Source: Marthasterias glacialis
Taxonomy: Eukaryota > Echinodermata > Asteroidea > Forcipulatida > Asteriidae
DNA: 64,000 nucleotides
Reading direction: 5' to 3'
NCBI GenBank assembly: GCA_911728455.2
Contig: OU452219.1
Location: forward strand, 12,552,397-12,616,396
In this document: positions 13,401 through 21,237 of the stretch, in pieces
Numbering within the stretch: position 1 is the stretch's first letter
Layout: each line of letters opens with the position of its first letter
Notes under the pieces: generated by a model
What the model saw: the letters and a program-made list of their open reading frames with translations, nothing else
What the model was told of the DNA's origin: nothing
Databases searched by the model: none
Program-made: the position numbers and the translations under genes

Positions 13401-16400
13401 ATGAGATGACCGGGGAACCGTACCCACACTCTTACAAGACCCGAACTTGAGTCCAGTGCACAAGACCTCTTGGCCAAGATGCTTCAATACTCATTCAATA
13501 CAAAAATCGTGATGCACAATAACAGATAAGAGGTCTACCTACTTGGCTTCAGACATGTCATGACTTCTGATATGTCCGATCCATTCTTGCAACGATGGCG
13601 ACCGGTATGCAGTCAAATAATCAGCCAGGTCTTGCTGAAAGAAAGTCGGGGAGTCTGTAGACGTCGATGAGGAATCTTTCTTCGGAAAGAGGGGGCTGAT
13701 CCACACCCTACAGGGATACGAAATTCAAGTTTTCAAGAATGTTTTCAAAAAGGACGCCTACAAGGCCAGGTATCATGGGCAGCGCGGGTATCAATACCTC
13801 TCATCACTGACCCCTGGTAGGGATGTACTGAAAAAGAGCACCTTATGGGCTCCCAAAAGTGACTGCTTCGCGCACGCTTGTTAAAAACTTTCGAGCGCTT
13901 GGAGGGCAAATGAATCATGTTTTCACACGGTCACTGAAACTGCATACAGTTAGACATGTCACAAAATCAAAGAAGAAAGAGAGGGGACCAGTTGCTCTAT
14001 GACTTGATGCCTCTTTTGCTGCCTACCATACCTGAGCTCACGCATAGAGTTAAACACATAGAGGCATAATTAAAATGTGCCATATACTGGCTCAAAAGTT
14101 TTTAACAAGCATGCGCACAAAGCAGCAACTATTTGGAGCCAATCAGCGTTCTTTTCAGTGCTTCACTTCCAGGGGTTTCAGACAAGAGGTATCGACAAGA
14201 CGCACTACCCATTGAAGAGAGGTTGCAAACAAGGGTGCTCTAACTGGAGATAGAATTCCTTATCTGAGAATCAGTGTTTGATACATGATTTAAAAAAAGG
14301 TCCTCTGATCTGTACTAACCATGGAAATATTCAAAAATGTCAAAAGGGTTTCTAAATACTTCTAATACAAATGCAATGATTGCCTACCTTGTGCAGAGCC
14401 AAAAGAAGTATAAAATAAGTTCAAACGTTTGATCAAAAAAAAGAAGTTTCTTAACTGTTGTGATGATTGAGGTCAGAGGTCAGAAGTCAAGGTTGCTTAC
14501 CCCTGTGTCTTCTGAAACCAATCTTGATTGATCATATTGGCCGTGTGGATCACAACACGCATTCCATTTGCATACAACAGCAGCATCATTTTACTAGGAG
14601 ATAAACAACGATACAAACAATGCATTAGAAACCAATCAACAATTCCTGACAGTCACTAACATGGTCATTGAACTGAATGTTCCATAGAGTCAAGAGTCGG
14701 CTTTTTTAATCCATCTCTGACTGGACATTCAAAGGGTTCTCTCCTGTTCATCGTCGAATGAGAAAAGTTGATAGATCTGATATCCTTATCAAAACCTAGT
14801 GTTGAAATAGGAAGTGTATGCACTTAGAAAGGAGAATTAGTGAAGGGAAAATTTGTGGGCGTGTCGTGGCCAAGTGGTTAACCGTTTAGCAACTGCACGC
14901 AACTTCAACGTAAGTCATTTACTCACTGAACCGGCATGGAAAAGCCACCGGTTTTCATGCAGTATCTAGAAATCTTGATACAACTTTCGTTGTGATTATT
15001 TTTTGTGTTTACCAGTTTGGTTTATTTTGTAAAGGACAAAATTATCTTTCGAACGATTTACACATTTGTGTGTTTGCTTTTACTAATTTGAAGCTTTGAG
15101 CTCGTAAAGATAACGACACAACTAAATTAGTGAGCCTGTTATGTGTAACTGGATTGCATTAGCCTAGTACGAAAAGTTGTGCACACAACTTTTTCAACTG
15201 TACCGTCGTTTCAAACCAGAACAAAATGTTAAGAAAGTGATTGAAAGAAATCAAACCATACCTTTGGAAGTGACCAACAATGTCTTTAGTATTTACAGAT
15301 AATAATTGTATTCCTTTGAAGTGTAAATTACTTGTAATAATGTGTAAAAACATCACAAAAGCACAACGAAAAGTAAGCATTGTCACCGTCCGCTGTGTAC
15401 ATTATTGTGCGTAAAATGCATAGTACATACAATACAGTCCGTACTACACGGAGAAACTAAAGCACTGTGACTTTGATTTCCAACCTTTGAACCTTTGGAA
15501 GTGGCTCATTCTATTTTTTTCAATGGTGACCATAGGTTATATTAGGACCAACGTGGTCTTCAGATCACGCTCAATCTACAGCAGTTTGGTGTGATCTGCT
15601 AGCATGTGTAAAACCCGAGATACAAAGTGTTTTGTAATCTCGGGCGGTTTCGGACGGTTCAGTGAGTAAAAGGTCGGGCGGTTTTGGGCGGTATAGTGAC
15701 TAAAGGGTTACGAGTACCAGACTCAAGCTATGGTGTTTCTGATCAGCAGAGTGTGGGTTCGAGTCCTGGTCTTGACACTTGTGTCCTTAAGCAAGACACT
15801 TTACCATTCTTGCTTCGTCCTTTGGATGGGACGTAAAGCCATTGTTCCCGTGTGTTGTGCACGTAAAAGAACCCAGTACAACTTATCTGAAAGAGAAGGG
15901 GTTTGCCCCGGTGTTTCTGGCATGGTCTGGCAGCAATATGCGCCACCTCACCTTGTATCCCTTTCAAGGTGTTGTATTATGGTCTCATAAAATCATTCGA
16001 AACAATCTTCACTCCACCAGATTTGATAATTCGGCGCCAGGAGTGTCATTTATGACAGACATGGCGCATTATAAGTGTACACTATTAAAGAGGCCCCGAG
16101 GCCCAAACTAGGGCAACAGACCTGGGACCCATGTCTGAGTAAGGAAGTCTGCCTTACGTGTGATGGGTGCCATACATGATATCTAGCTTAGCTTGGCACA
16201 ATTTGATGTTAGAGTACGGATTGGCGGCTTCATGCAGCGCCACTTTACTCTGTCTCTGCTCTCCATGGACAATCAGTAAAGGCTTGGACCTGCAAAACAT
16301 CAACACAAAAACTGCAATCACAGAAACGGTGCGAAGTGTGTTCCCCTCAACTCCCTAGGATCCGAGGCTAGCGCCATCTTCCTGAATCCTCCAATATCCT

Positions 16401-17248
16401 CCACTCTGTGGCAACTCAACACCGACATGTTTGGACTTAGGTAAGATTGGTATGCAGTTATAAGCATTTAAAAGTGTTAAAAGTGTTACTAGATCCTGTA
16501 GCCCTAGATCCTACACAGTCGGACAACTCTTGGAATGTTGAAAATCTAGGAGGGTTAGGGTTAATGAATTTTTTATAAACAAAGGGCACTGATTAATTGC
16601 TAGATAAATGATTAAACTTGGCTGTCTCTGACAAACAATTCTTAACACAAAATATGCATGATCATTATTCATTTCCAAAGTTACACTCAAAATTACACAA
16701 CATAAAGATCCCTGATCTCTCATCCCACCACATCCCCACTGAAAAAAAACCCTCTTATTCACTGACCTGAATTGTGCAGGATACTGTTTCATGAGCCATG
16801 GAATGTCAAACATGTAATTGAACTGAACTGACGCAACTAGATCCCCCATACATGGAGCTAAGATATCTGCAAAGAAAACAGCCGAGTACTGACAAGGAAA
16901 ACTTTGGCATGGATGACTGCAGGCAGGGCCCTTTGGAGAACTTGACAATGAACACACTTATTACAATTCTTTACAAAGCTTTGTGGCAAAACATAACTAA
17001 ATAAAAAGATGAATAATTAATTCAAGCTGGAAAAAAAATTGAGCTGATTGGTCACATTTTGAGGAGTTGCCGCCCAATGGGGTTGTTGAAGAGTCAGGTG
17101 TTTCGTTTCAGTTAATTATCAACCAGCACTTACCCGAAATGTGTACAGCTTGAGAGTTGTTGTATTTCTCAGGAATTCCGGTCACTTTGGTCAGGAGGAA
17201 GCTAAGCGGGGAGGCCTCTCTGATGACCTCTACGCAAGTCCTCTTCCC

Positions 17249-17279
<31 letters not shown>

Positions 17280-19633
17280 GAGGAGGATGCCTTCATCGAG
17301 TCGTCCCGCTTTAATTTCTTAGTTGGAGGCATCCCATGCTCATTATTTTCTGCTGAGCAACAAGGCAACACAGAAGTTATGAGCAAATTTGCCAGTCTGG
17401 AAAATGGTTAAATACGCTACAACTAAGCAAACAATGAGAACCAGAATAAGAAGGCAGCCATACCTGGATGTATGAAGTCTCTAAGATGATCGGGATTCTT
17501 GCGGTAGCACTTGGCTCCAAATGGACACTTGGGTTTGTCTTCCTTATTAGAAGGTTTACTGGTAGGTGCTGGTGAGGAGCTTCTTTTCTTGGGGATCTTG
17601 TAGCTTTTAGAGTCAAATGCCGGCGCATCTTGGCTCGCTCCTGAAGACAAAATGTGTGAGGTTAAGAAAAACAGATTTATTTTGGCAGGGTTCAAGCAAA
17701 AATGTACACATTAATAAAACCCAGGTTTTGTTTTACTTACCAACAAATGTGACAGCCCCATACCAAATTGATATTTAGGCACTTCTTGGAAACGGTGAAA
17801 TGGCCATAACAGTGAAGACAGCCACAACATCAGCCATAACATCTATGGTGTTGACAAAAACTTACCTTATAGTTATAGGCCCTTATTAGGTTTTATTTGA
17901 CAGTTTTGAAATTTGGCAGGAAGTGGCTGGTTTTGGGCATGAAGCATCACAAATTGATAACTTCAAGGAAGGTGTTACATATTTAAAAAAAAAAAAAAAA
18001 TGGGTTTATCACAATGTTACTTATGTACCAAAGACACAAGAAAACTTTCCATACTGCTTGCTCATGTTTGCATAGGCCATTTTGAAGAATGGTGGGCATG
18101 AAGGCACATGGTTTGGGTAAATTTGTTTAACACCCAAACCAAACCGTGCACTCCTATAGTGTCCACCATATCTCAAAAAGGCTAACTGGTGCACTGGTAG
18201 CCTAACATCACTTGAAAGTCCTCATTGCTTACGGCCAAATATTGCACTTTCAAAAGTTTAAAATTTAACAAGTGCTTCTTTTACTCCTTTTATACATGTT
18301 TTATTCAGAAAATAATTGCATCACCTCTAGTGCTAAATTGTTGATGTTTCTTTTCTGGGGATTTCTTATGTTTTGTCGTCAACAATGACTGGGAGAATTC
18401 TTGCGAGGAACCATCATCATCCTCCGAATCGGAGTCAGAAATATCATGAGCTGATGCAGAGTGCTTCATTGGTACCCCCTTCTTCACCGCTGCAACAATT
18501 TGATTGGCTAAGGATCCTGCTCTCTGATTGGCTGGGAGTTTGGCGTCTTTGTCTTGACTGGATTCCCTGTCTTCTTCTATGTGGGTTGTATCAGAATCGG
18601 AGTCGGACATGTTTGGATCTTTAATTGAAGAAGATAACTCTTCATCGAACTGTAATAATTTTAAATGAAGAATGAAAACACAACAAATAGTATGTCAACA
18701 TAATGACACGTGCTGCTTCAATTCCTACCTTACATTTTATTTTATGGTAAAAATGTATGAAATAAGGACATTAATTCTAAGACCAAGAGTAAGACTAAAA
18801 CACAACTACTTGGTCTCAGTGGCGTAACCAGAAGGGGGGATTTCCCCCCTTTTGCCCCCCCCCCCAAATGAGATTTTAAAAAATGGTACAAATGATTTGT
18901 TCAACTTCATGGAATAGCCAACCCCCATATTATGTCTTTTCCCCGCTCACAACCCCCCCCCCCCCACAAACAATAAATAAATAAAATGTCTGGTTATGCC
19001 GCTGATCAGCTGAAAAGTCCAGAGTAAGTTCTAACAATAGTATAACTTACTTCTACTTCAATACGGAAATACAATTAATACACTGAAATCTGACGAAATT
19101 TTAGTTACTCCGACTTTACTTTACTTGTCCACACATTGTGTGGGCTGCGGTAAATACCTTTCACGTCTGTGACCCCCAGGTTTGAATCCCTGTGCCCCGC
19201 AATGCATGTGGATGAAGTTTTCAGTCCCTATGCTCATGGTGTACTAACAATTATATTAAATTAATACCATTATTATCTTACTAGTACTACTACTACAGTA
19301 CTACCGTACTATTAGCACTAGTACTACTACTAGTACTACCCCTAGAACTATGAGGTTCGTTCCGCTATCGTCTCCACGAAACCTCATAGAGTGACATGTA
19401 CAAAATCCTACCCAAAGTGCTACCATTGTTACTACATTACGATAGTATTTTTGGGTTTTCCTCCTCGTCTTTTGAAAATTGAGGATCCAAGACCATAGGC
19501 CTAGGTTTCATTTCCAGAAAAATGAAATAATAATAATAATAGTATTACTATTACTACTACTAGTAATAATTATAATACAAACCTGTTTTTGTAAACGTCT
19601 CGCAAAGATTTCATCTGCATCTAACTGATTCAT
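1405..19633 (-). CDS. TDP1: Tyrosyl-DNA phosphodiesterase 1 with N-terminal PBZ finger (whole gene, 15 coding exons)
   Basis: TDP1 hydrolyses 3'-phosphotyrosyl and other 3' end blocks on DNA, for example after topoisomerase I trapping, and acts in nuclear and mitochondrial repair. Joining 15 exons gives 2043 nt, 680 residues plus stop, with all phases consistent; human TDP1 is 608 aa. Seen: residues 1-125 acidic and Ser/Asp-rich; PBZ finger 164-183 (C164, C170, H177, H183); basic nuclear-localisation-like [10 protein letters not shown] at 192-201; a 13-serine run 206-218; then the phospholipase-D-type catalytic domain. First HxK is H333/K335 in GTHHTKMM with N353 after it; the second is H564/K566 in PHIKTY with N587. 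The 23-residue spacing H564-N587 equals human H493-N516. The C-terminus has PWLWDI and ends WVPPT. The ATG at 19633 is the only Met in exon 1 and opens the frame joined to exon 2. It is divergent from the methyltransferase-like gene at 21054. No 5' UTR exon was identified. Confidence 0.96.
1600..2330. repeat. Tandem repeat of alternating ~145/160-bp units in the last TDP1 intron
   Basis: About five copies, each starting near 'tgatatctaaaattac' (1608, 1753, 1912, 2053, 2213). Spacings are 145, 159, 141 and 160 bp; the long units carry an extra 'cacacaaattaaaat' duplication. AT-rich, no open frame. Confidence 0.88.
2526..2892. mobile_element. Double MITE, 'ggcccaatttcatagagc' family
   Basis: Two copies of a ~185-bp palindromic element fused at 'ctctatgagagctgcttaag' (about 2704-2723). 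Outer ends are inverted (gggcccaatttcatagag / ctctatgaaattggaccc). Related copies lie near 4841, 10015, 33723 and 42729. Confidence 0.8.
3019..3127 (-). CDS. TDP1: TDP1 coding exon 14
   Basis: Acceptor GACTTCCAG, donor AAG|GTGAGA; residues 620-655. [15 protein letters not shown] aligns with human ATFPVPYDLPPELY. It follows a 4.5-kb intron; phases 0 in and 1 out fit both neighbours. Confidence 0.93.
4841..5013. mobile_element. MITE copy, 'ggcccaatttcatagagc' family
   Basis: Begins 'gacccaatctcatagagctg' and ends 'gaaattgggtcc', with internal 'taccagccaaaacactatgtcaca' and 'gtgattggtatcct' shared with the copies at 2526 and 10015. Confidence 0.75.
5231..5940. mobile_element. Candidate 710-bp element with 14-bp terminal inverted repeats
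   Basis: The ends are catcgtgacgaatc (5231-5244) and gattcgtcactatg (5927-5940), complementary apart from one base. Nothing inside resembles a transposase. A clear target duplication was not seen. Confidence 0.45.
6472..6645 (+). mobile_element. Palindromic element with hammerhead-like core
   Basis: Long inverted arms (taaacttgcgggtacaacc ... ggttgtacccgcaagttta) flank a central segment with a hammerhead-like core at 6527-6560. Same family as 22669-22850. Confidence 0.75.
6527..6560 (+). ncRNA. Hammerhead-ribozyme-like core (degenerate)
   Basis: CTGAAGA (fits CUGANGA), one spacer base, stem II TGGCAG / CTGTTC with six-base loop AGTATA, then GAAACGTC. GAAAC-GUC is the minimal stem III and cleavage site seen in hammerheads of Penelope-like elements. 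Two stem II pairs are G-T and one is mismatched, so activity is doubtful. Confidence 0.45.
6912..7150 (-). mobile_element. tRNA-derived SINE copy
   Basis: On the minus strand, 'tgacacttgtgtccttgagcaaggcactgaacca' follows a decayed tRNA-like head, as in the copies at 12599, 34783 and 51381. Confidence 0.7.
7683..7785 (-). CDS. TDP1: TDP1 coding exon 13
   Basis: Acceptor CGTCTCCAG, donor TTT|GTAAGT; residues 585-619. [16 protein letters not shown] and [15 protein letters not shown] are almost identical to human [16 protein letters not shown] and [16 protein letters not shown]587 is the active-site Asn. Confidence 0.97.
7786..9244 (-). other. TDP1 intron 12
   Basis: Non-coding; holds a C-run and the MITE at 8385-8534. 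The rest of the stretch shows no recognisable feature. Confidence 0.75.
8385..8534. mobile_element. MITE, 'ggccagatttcacaaa' family
   Basis: Ends 'gggccagatttcacaaa' and 'tttgtgaaattaacccc' are inverted, and inner arms 'aagattgatcttaa' / 'cttaagatgaatctta' continue the palindrome. About 150 bp, no open frame. Confidence 0.75.
9245..9352 (-). CDS. TDP1: TDP1 coding exon 12 (second HxK motif)
   Basis: Acceptor CTTTGTCAG, donor AG|GTAGGT; residues 549-584. Carries [13 protein letters not shown] (H564, K566) and HIAWFLVT. The longest open frame here is a different one; the exon is recognised from the motif and phase fit. Confidence 0.94.
10015..10198. mobile_element. MITE copy, 'ggcccaatttcatagagc' family
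   Basis: Begins 'cagggcccagattcatagag' and ends 'ctctatgaaattggcccctg', about 184 bp, lying in TDP1 intron 11. Confidence 0.82.
10440..10642 (+). mobile_element. L2/CR1-like LINE 3' end
   Basis: 'cagcgctttggggtagtctc ... taaggcactctttaa ... gttattattatt' is the 3' terminus of an L2/CR1-type non-LTR element, ending in (TTA)n about 20 bp from TDP1 exon 11. Confidence 0.6.
10662..10777 (-). CDS. TDP1: TDP1 coding exon 11
   Basis: Acceptor TTTCCTTTAG, donor CA|GTAAGT; residues 511-548. Reads [20 protein letters not shown] then IPYSIKT, matching human [23 protein letters not shown]. The end of the exon lies only about 20 bp from a LINE-like (TTA)n tail. Confidence 0.96.
11237..11428 (-). CDS. 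TDP1: TDP1 coding exon 10
   Basis: Acceptor TTAAAAACAG, donor TTG|GTGAGG; 192 nt, residues 447-510. Includes [20 protein letters not shown] and [10 protein letters not shown], one of the best-conserved blocks of the family. Confidence 0.96.
11990..12210. mobile_element. G-run-bordered dispersed repeat
   Basis: 'gtggcgtagtcaggattttt' with G-runs and 'ggggcactgg ... cccc ... cgctacgccgct'. Related copies lie at 18815-19010, 55945-56140, 57580-57925 and 60965-61325. Confidence 0.6.
12398..12476 (-). CDS. TDP1: TDP1 coding exon 9
   Basis: Acceptor ACTATTTAG, donor CAG|GTGAGT; residues 420-446, [14 protein letters not shown] and [10 protein letters not shown], matching human VYLIGSTPGRFQG and NWGHFRLKK. 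Confidence 0.95.
12599..12850 (+). mobile_element. tRNA-derived SINE copy
   Basis: Box A-like 'gtggctgaacggtcaa', box B 'ggttcgagtct', then the shared body 'tgacacttgtgttcttaagc' and 'cacgttaaagaacccagtac'. The head resembles tRNA-Leu. Confidence 0.85.
12869..13150. mobile_element. 282-bp foldback element
   Basis: Near-perfect palindrome centred near 13008: arms contain 'aaggtcgttaac', 'caaaaggtcgttaacatttc' and 'gtctatccaaaaagtagttt', each mirrored. The loop is only about 10 bp. Ends 'atatcgttggctcag' / 'ctgagccgacgatat'. It abuts the SINE at 12599-12850. Confidence 0.88.
13543..13707 (-). CDS. TDP1: TDP1 coding exon 8
   Basis: Acceptor CCCTGTAG, donor CCAA|GTAGGT; residues 365-419. Begins [10 protein letters not shown] and ends with the conserved [20 protein letters not shown] segment. 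Confidence 0.95.
14501..14593 (-). CDS. TDP1: TDP1 coding exon 7 (catalytic K335, N353)
   Basis: Acceptor ATCTCCTAG, donor GGG|GTAAGC; residues 334-364, reading [20 protein letters not shown] and then [11 protein letters not shown]. It completes the first HxK motif and carries the conserved Asn after it. Confidence 0.96.
15702..15975 (+). mobile_element. tRNA-derived SINE copy
   Basis: Box B 'gggttcgagtcc' at about 15754, then 'tgacacttgtgtccttaagc' and 'cacgtaaaagaacccagtac'. The tRNA-like 5' part is eroded. Confidence 0.82.
16158..16289 (-). CDS. TDP1: TDP1 coding exon 6 (catalytic H333)
   Basis: Acceptor TGTTTTGCAG, donor CAC|GTAAGG; residues 290-333. Contains [10 protein letters not shown] and [15 protein letters not shown]; the exon break falls inside the first HxK motif, between H333 and T334-K335. 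Confidence 0.96.
16767..16866 (-). CDS. TDP1: TDP1 coding exon 5
   Basis: Acceptor TTTCTTTGCAG, donor CAG|GTCAGT; 100 nt, phase 1 in and 2 out. Residues 257-289 include [20 protein letters not shown], close to the human SSAQFNYCFDVDWLVKQYP. Confidence 0.96.
17134..17349 (-). CDS. TDP1: TDP1 coding exon 4 (NLS-like, poly-Ser, start of catalytic domain)
   Basis: Acceptor TTGCTCAGCAG, donor GTAAGT; residues 185-256. Holds the basic [10 protein letters not shown] stretch, 13 serines encoded by a (TCA/TCC)n trinucleotide run, then [18 protein letters not shown], which aligns with the start of the human catalytic domain (PFQFYLTRVSG). Confidence 0.95.
17464..17640 (-). CDS. TDP1: TDP1 coding exon 3 (PBZ zinc finger)
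   Basis: Acceptor TTGTCTTCAG, donor CAG|GTATGG; residues 126-184. Residues 161-183 read [23 protein letters not shown], which fits the PBZ consensus C-x-[FY]-G-x2-C-x6-H-x5-H with all four ligands. PBZ fingers bind poly(ADP-ribose) in APLF and CHFR. Confidence 0.94.
18070..18184. mobile_element. MITE copy, 'gtccaccatatctcaaaaag' family (decayed)
   Basis: The right end 'gtgtccaccatatctcaaaa' and inner 'cacccaaacc' match the intact palindrome at 36230-36347; the left arm is eroded. It lies in TDP1 intron 2. Confidence 0.65.
18325..18649 (-). CDS. TDP1: TDP1 coding exon 2 (acidic, Ser/Asp-rich)
   Basis: Acceptor TTATTACAG, donor AG|GTGATG; 325 nt, phase 0 in and 1 out, residues 18-125. The sequence is low-complexity acidic ([20 protein letters not shown]), likely disordered, with many possible CK2-type phosphosites. 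This matches the unstructured N-terminal region of TDP1 proteins. Confidence 0.88.
18815..19010. mobile_element. G-run-bordered dispersed repeat copy
   Basis: 'cagtggcgtaaccagaaggg', C-runs, and 'ctggttatgccgctgatcag' at the other end; same family as 55945-56140. Confidence 0.6.
19583..19633 (-). CDS. TDP1: TDP1 coding exon 1
   Basis: Residues 1-17, starting [17 protein letters not shown], then a GTTTGT donor (phase 0). Together with the first residues of exon 2 (FDEEL) it forms a charged helix resembling a ubiquitin-interacting motif. That resemblance is only an inference. Confidence 0.82.
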
Positions 19634-21053
19634 TGTTTTTAATAAAACTTAAAACCAAAACACTAGGTAGCAGTTTAGTGGTAGCAGTAGTGCCTAGTGC
19701 CCAGAGTAGTGGACTGGTAGTGGTAGCTCGTACACACACATGGCAAGCCACACACACACATCCAAAGTGCCACCAAGTGTTCATTTTTTTGTTATGAGAT
19801 AGAACCATGCTATACGTGTGGACCGTGAAGAATACATTGACGAAGTTCAAGAACTAGGCACGAGTGCCTGACAAAAATAAAACAAAACAAAATACAAAAA
19901 ACTAGCCGCCTTTTGGACCCGAGTACTATTGTCGTCGGACCATTGATCTCCATTAATACTGGGTGGAGATGAATAGATTGGGCCTAAAGAAAACAAAGTT
20001 GACATCAAAGAATCTTTGGTTGGCATCACTGATACTGTTTGGAATCACAAGTGATCGCGTTAAGAACAGTTGTTTGGTCTGTTTGTTTGTTCTTTCGCAT
20101 GTTTAAGAAATAGAAAGTGGAACAACAGGTTCCCAAAAATATTCGATTATTCGCAAAAGAATTGCGCCGTACTGCTACTGGTAACCTTATTATAGATGGT
20201 CTACCAACCATCGGGCTATATCAGTAGACCTATGTATTTAAATTATAGGCTCAGCCACGAAACCCTAAAATAATTTTAGGGACCATATGGGAGTTGACTA
20301 TTTTTACTGGGGGGGGGGGGATTTCTGGCCAATTAAAAACTAAAGCTTGTGTTTGTTTTTTTCTTAATAGGCCCATTTTTTTAGCGCTATTTTTTTAGTG
20401 TCATTTAATATTTTTTTTATCAGACGCGGCGGTAAAAGACATGGCCTAGGCCTAAGAAGAAACATGTTAAGAAGAAACATGTTAATTTGAAAAGTGTTTG
20501 TGTTGCGATTGGCCTGGAAAACCTTTGGATTAATAAATGTAATGGATGGGGTCATCGAAGAGAGAAACATGATGGGCCAGATGAACACCACCCCCAACTC
20601 CCTTCCCCCGTCACAAGTAGGCTTATAAGTGTTGCTTATTGCAGCAAGTTTGTTCGGGGTATGTAAAACTCACCTCTGAAGAACAAAATGCTCACGATTT
20701 TACGCTAAAAACATCTTAAAAGAAAGAAGTTAGACAGTCGCTTGTGTACTCATGTGTATAGCGACTTTTTAATGTTAAGCAGTTCGTACGGTGAGTGACG
20801 GTCGTTGACAAACATTTGAAATACCGCGGTAGCACCAAATTTGGTGTTGGGTCCAAATTTAGCGCTCACTTTAGTCTGGTGCTTTTTGCACGTCCGACTT
20901 CTTTCTTATCCTTTTTTGTTTTCAGGGGGATTCCCTCGCCTGCTCGTGCATTCGCAGACGTCGTCGCTGGCGCGCTGCTAGTGGCTAGTCTGCTAGTGCT
21001 ACTGCAGTTCTAGTGCAAGCAAGAGTTGACTGACTGTATAGCAATAGAGAACC
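19634..21053. promoter_or_regulatory. Divergent intergenic region between TDP1 and the methyltransferase-like gene
   Basis: 1.42 kb separate the two start codons. The part next to the plus-strand gene (20931-20990) is richer in CG and GC, as for a TATA-less promoter. Both promoters should lie here, but no start site or 5' UTR exon can be fixed from the sequence. A decayed G-run repeat is at 20255-20350. Confidence 0.55.
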
Positions 21054-21237
21054 ATGGCAATGCCATCTTCAGTTAGTGTTTTGCAAGCGGCAGATGAATT
21101 CGAAGTTATACTTGGAAAACTGCATGCCAGGAATTTGCCAGAGTTTTTCGAGTTAATTGAGGAGCGGATTGAGCGTGAACGTGGTACCAAAGGAGGCGGG
21201 GCCGAGCAGAGAGGCGCAGAGGCCAACATTGTTGAGG
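21054..21237 (+). CDS. Methyltransferase-like gene, exon 1
   Basis: Residues 1-61 plus one base. Starts MAMPSSVSVLQAADEFEVIL; donor GAGG|GTATGA (phase 1). A weaker donor 10 bp upstream (ATT|GTTGAG) would change the phase. Confidence 0.8.
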
